A stretch of 64,000 nucleotides of DNA, from the NCBI GenBank assembly GCA_035236585.1, contig CP141130.1, forward strand, positions 33,553,501 through 33,617,500, written 5' to 3'. Numbering within the stretch: position 1 is the first letter of the stretch; each line of letters opens with the position of its first letter. Shown one piece after another: positions 37,685-48,519 of the stretch. The position numbers were made by a program, and so were the translations under genes. The notes under the pieces were generated by a model that was not told the origin of the DNA, did not search any database, and saw only the letters and a list, made by a program, of their open reading frames with translations. Origin of the DNA: Warburgia ugandensis. Taxonomy: Eukaryota; Streptophyta; Magnoliopsida; Canellales; Canellaceae.

Positions 37685-39863
37685 TTTCTCCTCACTAAAA
37701 CTCTAAGAAGATAATTAGTAGAGGAGTATACATAAAACAAAGGAATGATAAATGATAAAGGAGGTCATGTAAATATGTATGTAAGAGAGTGCTAGAGAGG
37801 GAATGTCTAAGGAAGATGGGCATCTAGTGGTGTGTCTAGAAGAATGGATGGTGGGATGTGTGGAAGAAAGAGAAGGGAGGGGCATGGAAGAAAGGAAAGA
37901 ATGGTGCATGGAAGAAAGGAAAGAATGGTGCTTTGAGATCAGAGATTGGATGGGAGAAAGGAAGATGGATGTGTCCAACCTTGAAGAGGAGAGGAGCTAC
38001 TAAGGAGAGGTGCTACCTAGATGATTGCAAAAATGGTTGCCACTACGAAGGTGAGCACCATTCCTTCTACTACTTAGCTTCATGCTTCCCTCTTCAACAG
38101 GAATGGGATATGAGATCATGGTTGCTCTTATCTTATTTCCAAAGGATGTAGGTGTGGAGCTCTAAGGGAATAAGGCTAGAGTGATCTCTCTCCCTCTATT
38201 TCTTCTGGATATAAGCTTTGAATTCTAAGGAAGCATAAGAAATTCCATTCTCCTTCTTCCTTCCTTCTTTTAAAGAGGAAGCCCTAAGAAATGAATGAGA
38301 TGGATTGCATTAAATTTTTGAGGTTGGAATTGGAATGAGATTGGGCATGGGATTTAGATGCGGATAGAATGAAAGGAAGGAAATGATAGAAATAAAGGAA
38401 TGAGATGGAAAGAGATAAGGAGAAATAGTAGAGATAAAGGAGGATGGACAGAGATAAGGGAGAATCACATGGAGTTGGGAAAGGTTAAAGATGTATGGAT
38501 GGATGGTTGGATGAGTTTCCTTCTTCCTTGAATGATGGAGATGGCCTTGAACTTAGGAGATGAGCATATGTTATTATTATGTGGCTCCTTAGGAATTTTC
38601 CTTCAAGCTTCCTCTTTGAAAATTCACTTGGAATCTCCTTTGAAAATGACACATCACCCATACTGCATATGTAAAACACGTTGAGACTTCTTTGCATGGA
38701 TGTGTAGTATGGTGGCTAGGGATTCATGGTTTTCTCCTCTTCATTCCTTATCATTGGATCATGCTTCACCTTAGATTGAGTGGATAAGATTTCTTGCAAG
38801 TTTCCTTATCCAAAAGAACATGTTTGGAGCTTCTTTTCTTTCATCTATTGGATTAAGTACACCTTAGATAGGATGGCTTTGATTTTGTTAATATTTTCTT
38901 CTCTAAATCTATTTTTCCTTCTTAATTCTCTCCCATCCCGCCATTTTTTCTCCAACCAATAGAATTCAATGGTAAATCACATTTTTTTACTTGTAGAAAC
39001 ACGTTTTTTTTTTTAAGATAAAGGTGGGTAGGTAGCCCGTGGAAAAATCTCTACAAATGGAATTTAGTTCCAGTATTCTTTGCATGACTTATCCTTAATG
39101 GTCTATCCTTATTTAAGTGAGGTCTTATTGTGTGCTTTAAGATATCCATGAGCAAGGTTAGATCTTGGCCATTGAATGCTTTAAAAGCCTGGATGAATGT
39201 TAGCCATAAATTTCCTATTAGTTGTCTCTCTCTCTTCACCATGATTTTGCACTCTTTTTATTCCTTATTTCCCAAATGCACAACATGTGTACTGGAAGTT
39301 GGTGCACTAGCTTGAATGGAAAATTCATGTACTTCATGTGTGGTCATGTCTGGAGTTAAGTAAATGAATGAACTAGTGAAACTTCTCTTCAATCAAGCCC
39401 TACTCTCTAAGTAATTCTCTTTGGCATATAAACCATACTTGTACTTCATTATATATGATTTGAGCTTCACTTAGAAAGTTCTCAAGGTGGTGGATTGCAT
39501 GAATGCATGCATAGGGAATTCTTCTGCCTTCTCTTTTGATAAAGGAACCCTCCTTTGAGTGGATAAGGTTGGTCACCAACTTTGGGTTTCTGACTGTTCT
39601 GACTTTGTTAAGGACACCCCCATAGCAATTTGGACCTTTAGACTTCTTTGTTGATGGCATGTGTGGGTCTCAATGATGATGGCTGAATAGTGGACTTGCT
39701 CACTTTTAGGGTTTTAGTTGCCAAAAATATGCATTTTTCACAATTGTACTCTAATCATATAAAATATGAAATAAACCCTAATTATTGATACTTAAGTTAA
39801 ATTAATGGTTAGAACTGCTAAATATAGTGGTATCATATGTAATATTTCTAATATATCATGTTT

Positions 39864-40102
39864 CATGTTTCGATGTTAAGGAAGTATGTACCTGACCTTT
39901 CTTATGTGCTCAAGCAAATCTTGCAGTTTGATTTGACATTGGAAGAAAAGGTTGTTCAAATCCTGTACATAAAAGAGCAAGTTTTGAGAAACAAGAAGGT
40001 TTCTCTAGTCAAGGTTCTTTGGCAACACCACTCAATTGAAGAATCAATGTGGGAGCCAGACGACAAGATGAGAAAGAAATATCTTGACCTATTTGATGAT
40101 TA
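39864..40102 (+). pseudogene. Gypsy G1 integrase C-terminus
   Basis: FHVSMLRKYVPDLSYVLKQI, then LTLEEKVVQILYIKEQVLRNKKV and LVKVLWQHHSIEESMWEPDD, ending at TAA 40100-40102. This is the typical C-terminal end of plant chromovirus pol (Tekay-like). It joins exactly to 33638 once the solo LTR is removed. Oddly it is the best-preserved piece of G1. Confidence 0.9.
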
Positions 40103-40188
40103 AGCATTGAAGAATTTTGGGGATAAAATTCTTTGAAAGAATGTAATAATCTCATTTTCTAAATTCCATCTCATGTAATTCTTGACTA

Positions 40189-40372
40189 AAGGGGAGCCTT
40201 GGCGCAACGGTAAAAGTTGTCATCGTGTGACCTTGAGGTCACGGGTTCAAGGCATGGAAACAGCCTCTTGCAAAATGCAAGGTAAGGCTATGTACTTTGG
40301 GCCCTTGTGGTCTGCCCCTTCCCTAGAGCCCACATAGGCGAGTGCTTCATGCATCGAGGCTTCCCTTCTATA
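40189..40372 (+). mobile_element. Au-type SINE (tRNA-derived, 184 bp)
   Basis: Starts AAGGGGAGCCTTGGCGCAAC and contains GGTCACGGGTTCAAGGC, AACAGCCTCTTGCA and GTAAGGCTATGTAC, the hallmark blocks of the angiosperm Au SINE as I know it. Target duplications TAATTCTTGACTA flank it perfectly at 40176-40188 and 40373-40385. The G1 5' LTR shows the undivided site (GTAATTCTTGACTAATTG near 25968). It has no protein and depends on a LINE for movement; the RTE copies here end in TGA repeats, so they are not the obvious partner. Confidence 0.93.
40204..40250 (+). promoter_or_regulatory. Internal RNA polymerase III promoter of the SINE
   Basis: A-box-like TGGCGCAACGG near 40200-40211 and B-box-like GGTTCAAGGCA near 40243-40253, derived from the tRNA ancestor. 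The A box is one base short of the usual CAACTGG form. Confidence 0.75.
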
Positions 40373-40818
40373 TAATTCTTGACTATTTTTTTATATTGAA
40401 ATGTGAATTTGGAATTTTATGTTTTGTGTTTCGTGGAAATGAAGTTTTGAAAAACACTCCACCCTCAAAACCTAAAATTCAAAATGTATTAAAAAAAATC
40501 TTTCTAATGATACTAAAAATGTTGAAATTAGAGTCCAAATGAGAAAGTTCAAATATCATGATGGGGGGTGAAAATTTGATAACTGCACCTAGGGGTATTT
40601 TTGTAATTTTATCTTATGGGCCCCATTCATGAAAGTTGGAACAAGAGTTGGTCAGAATAAGTCATGATAGTGCATAATGATGTCTCTAACAAGAAATTAT
40701 AACATTTTAAAAGAAGAAATAGAATTATTAAAAAAATAGAAATATTAAAATTAAGAAAAATAATAATATAATTATATCAACTATTTTGAAATAATAATAT
40801 AATATCAGCTAGTTTCGC

Positions 40819-40825
<7 letters not shown>

Positions 40826-40868
<43 letters not shown>

Positions 40869-40888
40869 TCTTCTTCTTCTTCTTCTTT
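40826..40888. repeat. Compound microsatellite (CT)n(CTT)n
   Basis: About 20 CT units, then 7-8 CTT units. It is the reverse complement of the (AAG)n(AG)n tract in G1's other LTR although the left flanks run in the same direction. Confidence 0.95.
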
Positions 40889-41365
40889 GCCTAGGGATTA
40901 TATTATTCGTTTCCTGGGGATCTTCGAAAATTTTTGCTAGAGATGCCTAATGCTGTTTTGCATAGGAGTTCTTGGAAAATTTGGTCAAGGTGGTCTAATG
41001 TTTCTTCGCTTACAAATTCTTAGAGGATTTTGTTGAAGGTGGCCTAGTACTTCTTCACCTAGGGATTCTTAAATGATTTTGACAAAGGTAGCCTAGTGCT
41101 TTTTCAACTAAGGATTCTTAGTGAATTTCGATGAAGGAGGCTTGGTACTTCTTCAAGTAGGGATTCTCAAAGGACTTTGCGAAAGGTTGCCTATTGTTTC
41201 TGCGCTTAGGGTTTCCTAGCAAATTTGGTCAAGGTAGCCTGTGCTTCTTCACCTAGGGATTCTTGGAGGAATTTTCTAGAGGTGGGCTAGTGCTTCTTTG
41301 CCTAGGGGTTCTTGGAGGATTTTCAGAGATGTCCTAGTGCTTCTTTGCTGAGGGATTCTCAGCGG
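40889..41365. repeat. Minisatellite of about 50-bp units (about 9 copies)
   Basis: Consensus by eye: CCTAGGGATTCTTGGAGGAT then TTTG.CGAAGGTGGCCTAGTG then CTTCTTCA. Two units of exactly 50 bases are countable (CCTAGGGATTCTTAAATGAT... and CTAAGGATTCTTAGTGAATT...). Units differ from each other by several bases. No reading frame spans it. Confidence 0.85.
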
Positions 41366-41529
41366 ATGACTTGACTTGGCTTGATTTTGATCTTGATTTA
41401 ATCTTAATGGAGTTTGATTTTAATGACCAGATGACTTGATCTTTATGATCAAAATACATGATCTTAACAAACTTGATCTTGATGATCATGGGACTTGATC
41501 AATATTCACGTAATTGTAAAATAGATTAA
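41366..41529. other. Junction between G1 and G2 LTR material
   Basis: A stretch rich in GATCTTGAT / ATGATC words, without a match to either LTR that I can see. It may be the decayed tail of the minisatellite or the lost start of G2's 5' LTR. Confidence 0.4.
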
Positions 41530-44500
41530 AATTTATATTAAAATATTAAAATTAGACAATAAAAGGTCAATTATTGGATTGTGATCTATTAGAACTTTCC
41601 AACAACATCAAGAACATGTGAAACAGAGACCAAGTACTTTAAACCCCAAAATTTTACAAATGGGCCATCATGGTCAAAATTGATAAGGAAACCCCTATTT
41701 ACTTAAGTGAACCCACATGATGACTAATAAGGATGGAGATCAACACTTGGATATCCAGTACCACATGGAGATCAACTCCCATGCACTAGCAACAAAAAGA
41801 GGAGACAGTTGGCTATACAGAACAAGGTAATTAATTCTTTGTTTCCTTTTCCCCTCACTAATCACTGCATGACATCAGATTTATCTAGTGACAAAGAGAA
41901 CAATTGACTCCCCATCGCCTCTCTCTCTGGCGACAAAAATTTGATGCTAACATTGATAGTAAGACAAACACCATGACAGAGAACTCCTTTCGATCATATC
42001 TGCCCCACCTCACTATCAAACGACATTCATTGACGACTTGATGATGAGAAAGGAGAATGATGAGTATGTAAACAATTGGTTATTAGAGAGAATATTGTAG
42101 GAGACGATGTTGGATTAATGACTCAATGCCATCATTTTCTTGCTCAACACACATGAAGCAAAACCTCCAATTGCAGTTTACGACCAACGAAGCTTTTGGT
42201 GTCAATTTTTAGAAAAACTAAAAGGCAAAGTGACTCTAACAATCTAGTGTTCAATTTCTTCAACCCCCACCCCATCTCCAGTCATTTCTTGAGAGGTAAA
42301 GCACATGCATGTAGGAATCGTCATGAATCTCTACTATCTTTCTTTGATTTCCATTACTATAATATGTGCATGCTAGATCTAGGATTTTTCATGAGTTTTT
42401 ATCAATGATTCATTTTGATTTTGGGTTGAAATCATTAGATCTACTACCTAATAGAAGTAGATCGATGGATTTTCATGTTGTTGATTGTAGATCTACCCCA
42501 AATAGTTACATTTGAGCTTTTCATAACTATTAACCATAGGTCGATGGTCAAAAAACTCATTTCTAGAATCCTAAGTTATTATTTTTTTTATTAGATTGAA
42601 TTTTGACCATTGAATGGCTGGAAAAAAGGGAATATGACCACCAATTGTGACTTGCAATGCATTAAACATAGATCCAATCGTCCAAAACATGGATCAGGTC
42701 ATTAATCATTGGTTAGAGCTACTAATCCACAAAACTAATAGTCTACAACTACGTGGATCTATGATACCAAAAATGCACTCATTGATCTAGACTGTTGGTT
42801 AGAAACCAATGGTGTATATCTAAATTTCCTGCAACTAATTAGGGTTTCAATCATTGATCCATGCCAAAAAATCAAATTAATAACTTGAATGGTTAAGATT
42901 GTGTTGTTCTATTAATTGATTAGTGATAGAGGACCAATCTATAATTGATCTTGATCTCAGTTGATCTTGATGCTCTAAACCATGGATCAGTGATGTTATA
43001 TGCTTGATTTCTTGAATTTTCACTCATAAGTTAATTAGATTTTTTTAATAGTTAAGTAAATGTATTACATTTGTAGTTTCTAAATTAGATTCATGATGCG
43101 TGAGGCTTTTGATATGCTCCAAACCTTCATTTTATCCCCACGAAGAACTCAACTTCCCCATCATCTACAATCTTTGTTTTCACTAACGAGTATAAGAACC
43201 CTAATTCCCCTTCTCTATCCATTAATTCTCTTTGATTTTGTAAATTTTGAATTATGAAGGTTTGGATATTGGGGATTTTGTCTAATTTTTTCTAAATTTG
43301 AGTATCAGTAAATCTACAACATTATGATGGTTTTATATGTGGATACATGTACAAATCTAAATTGATGAGTTTAAAGTTGAATGATGGAGAAATTTTGGTG
43401 ACATAGGGCATACATATGTTTGATTAAATTATGTGATCTACGAAATTCTTATTAACCTAACTTCATTGAAATTGTGGTTATAGACTGAGTTATAAAGGAA
43501 CTCAGTCATCTTAGAGATTTCATAGAAGAGGTGTAAGAATAGAGATTTTGTGTAGATGGCATGAATGATTCAGCTATTATATATGATGTAAAACCATTAT
43601 TAATTCTTGGATATTCAATATATGTATATCTTCATGTAGTTATTATGAAAATGACATAAATTATGAATTGCAAGGAGATTACTTAGTTTATTGTGAGATA
43701 AGTCAAAAACTCTTGAGATAGTAAACCTGAGGGAAAGGGTTGTCTAGTTGACCATAACCATGGTGGGGCCGCCCAAGATGGTAATCCTAAGGAAAAGGGC
43801 CGCTTGGTCAACCATAACGATGGTGGAGTTTCCTAAGATGGTAATCTTGAGGGAAAAAGCTGCTAGGTTGACCATAAGCAAGGTGGAGCTACTCAAGATG
43901 GTAGATCAATTGGCTTGAGTTATGTATTAATTAGATGTTGTTCATGAGAAATGGAACTTCATTCTAAGGAATGATGCTATTATTTATTGGTTTATATAGG
44001 GCATTCATGTGATTGTTTTCCTTCAAGGAGACTGCTTAATCTGCTATGAGACAAGTGGAACCTCCTAACATTGTAACCCTAAGGGAAAGGGGTTCTTGGT
44101 AGACTATGATCATGGTAGAGTCACCTAAGATGGTATATCCTAAGGGAAAGGGCTACCAGGTGGACCATAACCAAGGTGGAAGCCCCCAAGATGATAAAAT
44201 CCTAAGGGAAAGGGTTCCCAGATGGACTATAACCATCGTAGAGCCACCTAAGATGGTTACCTTTATGGAGATGACTACTTGGTTGGTAGTATGATGATCT
44301 ACAACCATAGTGGATGGTAACATTGCAAGAATGACCCTTGGTTAGATTGATGATTTTGTCAAAAGTATGCATGTTTAAGGTATTTAAATGTGATGCCCAC
44401 TATCTTAGTATGGAAAATGGTACAATGAATGATATTCTTGGATGATTGGCTATTTATTAAATATGATGATATATATTTACAGTTTATTGTGATTTCTTAT

Positions 44501-45178
44501 AATATTAAACATATGTTTCCTGATTTGAACAAGGAATTAGGATTGAGCTAAGCTTGACAAGAACTGTGGGATATACCTATGGGGTTTAGTTCTTTTTCCT
44601 TATTGGGCTTCATAGCTCATATTATCATTTTTCATGTTCGAGTCAGGCGGATGAAGGACAAATGCTTGTGAGTGGTGACTGACACTTGATTGGGTGTTGT
44701 TATTGCTATTACTGTACATTCATACTTTTATGTCAATGAATTTGATGTATAATTATGCTTTTTTATAAGAATGCCCATGTATATGATTCTATGGAGTAAT
44801 GTGTTAAATTCTTTATATATTACATGGATGCAATTTCCACTCTTGATTTTGAGATAAAGAGTTAAGAAATATTTACATTTGAATACAATGGTAGGGAAAC
44901 TAAATCTCAAATTATATTTTTCAATTGTTTATTTGGTGAATTGCATAGCATGCATTAAATGCATAAGTCTAAGAAACAAAAGAGATTCTACCAGATTTTT
45001 GGTTGAAATGAGGAATTAATTTTGCCTTCTAAAAATCGTGCCTTGCATAGGACAAAAGCATCTAGCTCCATCCTGACTTCTGCTCCATAAAAAAATAAAG
45101 AGCCACATAGGCCTCACTTGAGCTAATCAAGATGGTTAGGTTCTTTAATCATAGCCTTTGGGGTGTGGGGTTGAGGCA
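41530..45178 (+). repeat. 5' LTR of gypsy G2
   Basis: Matches 50180-51029 from the block AAAATTAGACAATAAAAGGTC on. It carries two clusters of a 62-bp minisatellite (43719-44270). Its first part, about 300 bp by comparison with 49876-50180, is missing or unrecognisable. It ends before the primer site near 45183. Confidence 0.7.
43719..44270. repeat. Minisatellite of about 62-bp units in a higher-order arrangement
   Basis: Units carry TAAGGGAAAGGG, TTGACCATAACCATGGTGGA and CAAGATGGTA. Three units lie at 43719-43905 and about four at 44063-44270. Both clusters are preceded by a related leader (CAAGGAGATTACTTAG at 43671; CAAGGAGACTGCTTAA at 44023), so a block of about 352 bp was itself duplicated. 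The small reading frame at 44106-44294 comes from the repeat. Confidence 0.85.
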
Positions 45179-45182
45179 AATC

Positions 45183-45196
45183 TTGGTATCAAAGAA
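45183..45196 (+). promoter_or_regulatory. Primer binding site of G2, decayed tRNA-Met type
   Basis: TTGGTATCAAAG, two changes or fewer from the TGGTATCAGAGC consensus. It marks the end of G2's 5' LTR. Confidence 0.65.
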
Positions 45197-45199
45197 AGG

Positions 45200-45463
45200 A
45201 GCTTGGTTAATTGGGGAAAACTTGTCTTGTCACCTTTAAATCACCATTTATTAAGAAAATGTTTTGTTATGTGTCTTTTTGAAGCACCATGATTGATAAT
45301 TGATCACTGTCTATTTGATATTTTTGAAAGTAGCTTGGTTAATTGGGAAAAACTTGTCTTGTCAGCTTTGAATCACCATTTATTAAGAAAATGTTTTGTT
45401 ATGTGTCTTTTTGAAGCACCATGATTGATAATTGATCACTGTCTATTTGATGTTTTTGAAAGG
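45200..45463 (+). repeat. Near-identical tandem duplication, 2 x 132 bp
   Basis: AGCTTGGTTAATTGGG starts at 45200 and again at 45332. The two 132-bp copies differ at only about five or six positions, although the element around them is heavily mutated. It starts just after the primer site, in G2's leader. Confidence 0.95.
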
Positions 45464-45639
45464 AGCAACCATTGTTGAGATTAGGAGTGGTGGCTCAAGT
45501 TTTAGAGGATTGAGTTGCATGCACACGATCCAATCTAGGAGGCCATTGGATAGATTGGTTAGGCAATAGCTGAGGCCATAAACCGGGGTGTAGGATTTCA
45601 AACCCTAGTTCCACCAATCCTACAAGCCCCCATAAAGGG

Positions 45640-46400
45640 TGTAAGTAGGGAAACACTTACTTTATGTGAGTTCAAGAAGTTGGGGCCACCCAAGTTTGAT
45701 GGGATATCAGATCACATGGTGGTAAAAGATTGACTAGAATAGATCTAAAGGATCTTTGAGGTGTAAAATGTCACCAAAGATTTGATGGTGAGGATGGCTA
45801 CTTTCAATTCGCAGGACAATCTATCCATTGGTGGAGAGTAGCAAAGGGTGTTAGACCCAATGAGGAGTGGATTTAGGAACTCTTTGGGGAGCCCTTTCTA
45901 CTAAAGTACTTTCCTATATCTCAACCAAATGCCAAAGTGGCAAAATTTCTAAGGCTAACGTAGCATGACATGATCGTGGCGCAATACACTACTAGATTCC
46001 ATTAACTATCTTAGCCTGCTCCATTAATGATCTCCACTCTTAGGTATAAGGCTTATTATTTCAATTAGGTGCTAAGGAATTCTATTCAGCAGAGTTGATA
46101 CCCTTCAAGCTAGAGGATTATGTCAAGGCCATGGATAGAGCCCAATTGGTTGAGCATGGCTAGGATAGTAAAAAGAGTGCTCAAGGATTTATGAAGAGAA
46201 ACTTTAAGAAGTCTCATTCCTAAGGTGGCAAGGGTAAGAGGGGAAAAGGGTGTCCTCAATGAGGGCAAGGTGCTTAGACTCATTTTCACTTTCTAGAGTG
46301 GCTAGTAAAACTTGTTTTAGTTGTGACTAGGAAGGGCATTTTAGGAGGGATTGTCCCAGGCTAAGAGCTTCTCAGGACCACACATAGAACTAATTATAGG
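45640..46400 (+). pseudogene. Gypsy G2 gag
   Basis: FKKLGPPKFDGISDHMVVKD (about 45672-45731) then RIFEV, NVTKDLMVRMATFNSQDNLS and a capsid-like GVLDPMRSG region. The zinc knuckle near 46310-46365 reads CFSCD, a stop, EGHFRRDC: the Cys-x2-Cys-x4-His-x4-Cys spacing is kept but a stop replaces Trp. Many other stops. Confidence 0.78.
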
Positions 46401-46569
46401 GTAGGGCCTAGAGTGGCATAATATCACATGTTCAGGGACAACCAACAATGTAGAGATCAATGCACAAAGGTACATAGCCTGCAACATGGGCTTCAGAGTT
46501 GAGGACATAGGGGGAGTCTATTCACTTGGACAATTAGACATTGACCCAGACTGTACTGTCATTGAAGGT

Positions 46570-46920
46570 ACATTTTTACTGTTACATACTTTGGTTTGAG
46601 TGTTGTTCAATTCTGGTGCAACACATTCCTTCATTTCTTCTTCACTTTTCTATGACTTGAATTTGGACACTAAACCACTTGATTGAACATCATAGGTTGA
46701 GTTACTAGTGGGATTGAGTTTTACCTTAAGTAGGGTTTTCCAAGGGTGCGAAGTTGAAGTGGTAGTTCATAGTCTAATGCTAGATTTGGTGGTTATGGAG
46801 ATCAACCTTTTTTATATGATCATGGGGATGGATTTTCTATATGAGTATAGTGCCACCATCGATTATTGTTAAAAGAGAGTGACATTTGTCTTATTGAATG
46901 GGATTCATTTTTTATGATGA
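46570..46920 (+). pseudogene. Gypsy G2 aspartic protease, active site lost
   Basis: VLFNSGATHSFISSSLFYDL (46600-46659): the catalytic Asp of DSGA is Asn (GAT to AAT). VVMEINLFYMIMGMDFLYEY near 46790-46850 is the second half. Confidence 0.8.
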
Positions 46921-47089
46921 ATGCCCACAAGTTCATATTGCCTAAAGATGTCAGAAAGATAATAACGTTTGGATGGCTGCCTTGGTGGGTCACAATGATG
47001 ATGAAATTGGTATTGATACAATGCCAGTAATGAGGTAATTCATAAATGTTTTTCCTAAGGAATTACTGGGTTTACCTCTAAGAGTGAAG

Positions 47090-48300
47090 TTGAATTTTCA
47101 ATTGCTCCACATCGAATGGCACAAGTGGAATTCAAAGAGTTGAAGGCATAGTTGGAGGAGTTGCAAGAAAAGGATTTCATTTGCTAAGACTTTGCCATGG
47201 GGAGTGCCAGTGTTGTTCACAAGGAAGAAAGATGGCACATTGAGACTCTGTCGATTACCAGCAATTGAATAGGGTAAAAATCAAGAACAAATATCTGTTA
47301 CTGAGGATTGATGATTTGTTTGATCAATTGAGGGGATATACATGTTACTGAGGATATTCTAAAGATGGTATTCATTACTCAATATGGTCACTTCGAGTTT
47401 GTAGTGATGCCTTTTGGGTTGACAAAAGCCATAGCTATGTCCGCGATCCTAATGAATTGAATCTTCCTTCCATACTTAGATCAATTTATAGTCGTGTTTG
47501 TGGAAAACACATTGATGTACTTCAGGTCCAAGGAGGTGCATGGGCAGCATTTATCTATTGCATTATAGTTTTTGAGAGAATGTTAGCTATATGCAAAACT
47601 CAGCAAGTCTAAGTTTTGGGCAACAAAGATGAATTTCCTTGGTCATGTGGTCTTTAGTGATGGGATTTTAGTTGACCCATCAATGATTGAAGTGGTGTTA
47701 GGTTGGGAAAGACTACAGAATGTGACCGAGATAAGGTGTTTCCTTGGATTGGCTAGCTATTATAGGTAGTTTGTGAAAGATTTTTCTCACATTCTAGCTC
47801 AATGACATGGCTAATAAAAAGGGTGTGGTGTTTGACTGAGATGACTCATGTGAGCAAGCATTCTATAAGCACAAGAGATGGTTAACAATGGAACATGTTC
47901 TTATGATTCCTAAGTGAGTTATGGGTTATGCCATGTATTTTGATGCTTTGTATTTAGGATTTAATTGCATCCTGATGTAGGAAAGGAGAGTGGTGGCATA
48001 TCTCTCTCATTAGTTGAAGATGAATGAAAAGAAAATATCTCACTCATGACTTAGAGCATGTAGAACTGGTGTTTACAGAGAAGCCCTAGAAGCATTATTT
48101 GTATGGTGAAAAGTTCAATATCTTCACAAACCATGAAAGTATGAAGTATATCTTCACTAAAAAGAATCTAAATCTAAGATAGATAAGAAGGGTTGAGTAG
48201 TTGGAGAATTTTGACTTCACACTTTAGTACTACCTTGGAAATACAAATGTTGTTGCTGATGCACTAAACAAGAAGTTTGGATGTTTGATTATAGGACTTT
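47090..48300 (+). pseudogene. Gypsy G2 reverse transcriptase and RNase H
   Basis: [17 protein letters not shown] near 47200-47250. The polymerase site reads FVENTLMYF at 47497-47523, so both Asp of the usual Val/Ile-Asp-Asp are gone (Glu and Asn). VTEIRCFLGLASYYR near 47725-47768 is the thumb/connection motif. RNase H pieces follow to YYLGNTNVVADAL (about 48233). Stops are dense. Confidence 0.82.
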
Positions 48301-48519
48301 AGGGTTTTCGATGGATGGCTTGTGATTCATTTATCAAGTATGTTTTGCAGGTTATCTCTTTTCAGAGTTGTGCATTTTTGTGTTAGGTGATGGCTCAACC
48401 TTCAATACAATAGTAGATTTTGTAGGGCTTAGTAAGATGATGATAAGGTCAAGAGTATTTAGGCCAAACTAGAAAATCGAGAGAGTGTTGAGTACTAGAC
48501 TGTGGATTCTTCTTGTAGG

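Larger units (their letters stand above)
33644..39858 (-). mobile_element. Athila-type solo LTR inserted in G1 integrase, itself split by RTE copy D
   Basis: On the minus strand it starts TGATATATTAGAAATATTAC and ends TTAAATTTA (CA changed to TA). Flanks are TGTTT on both sides (33639-33643 and 39859-39863), a perfect 5-bp target duplication. Removing the insert and one TGTTT rejoins the G1 frame as AYNVFHVSMLRKYV, the expected integrase end. The end region has CTATGGGATAGATC and CCTGTGCACTTG, like the other Athila-type LTRs here. Without the LINE it is about 2.84 kb. Confidence 0.85.
40142..40825 (+). repeat. 3' LTR of gypsy G1 (left part only)
   Basis: Starts TGTAATAATCTCATTTTC after AATTTTGGGGATAAAATTC. 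It matches 25934-26405 in the same direction once the SINE (40189-40372) is removed. Similarity ends at the (CT)n tract; the roughly 3 kb that should follow are not recognisable in the same form. Confidence 0.75.

Noticed and set aside
37803-38151. Two overlapping open frames with Lys/Glu repeats
   Set aside because: They come from GAAGAAAGGAAAG-type repeats inside the Athila-type solo LTR.
40200-40275. A tRNA gene by its A- and B-box sequence
   Set aside because: The boxes belong to an Au-type SINE with its own target duplications; no cloverleaf with anticodon arm could be drawn.
40889-41365. CRISPR-like regular repeat
   Set aside because: Units are contiguous and diverged, without unique spacers, and the DNA is a plant nuclear sequence.
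44106-44294. Small open frame with repeating peptide
   Set aside because: It is made by the 62-bp minisatellite in an LTR.
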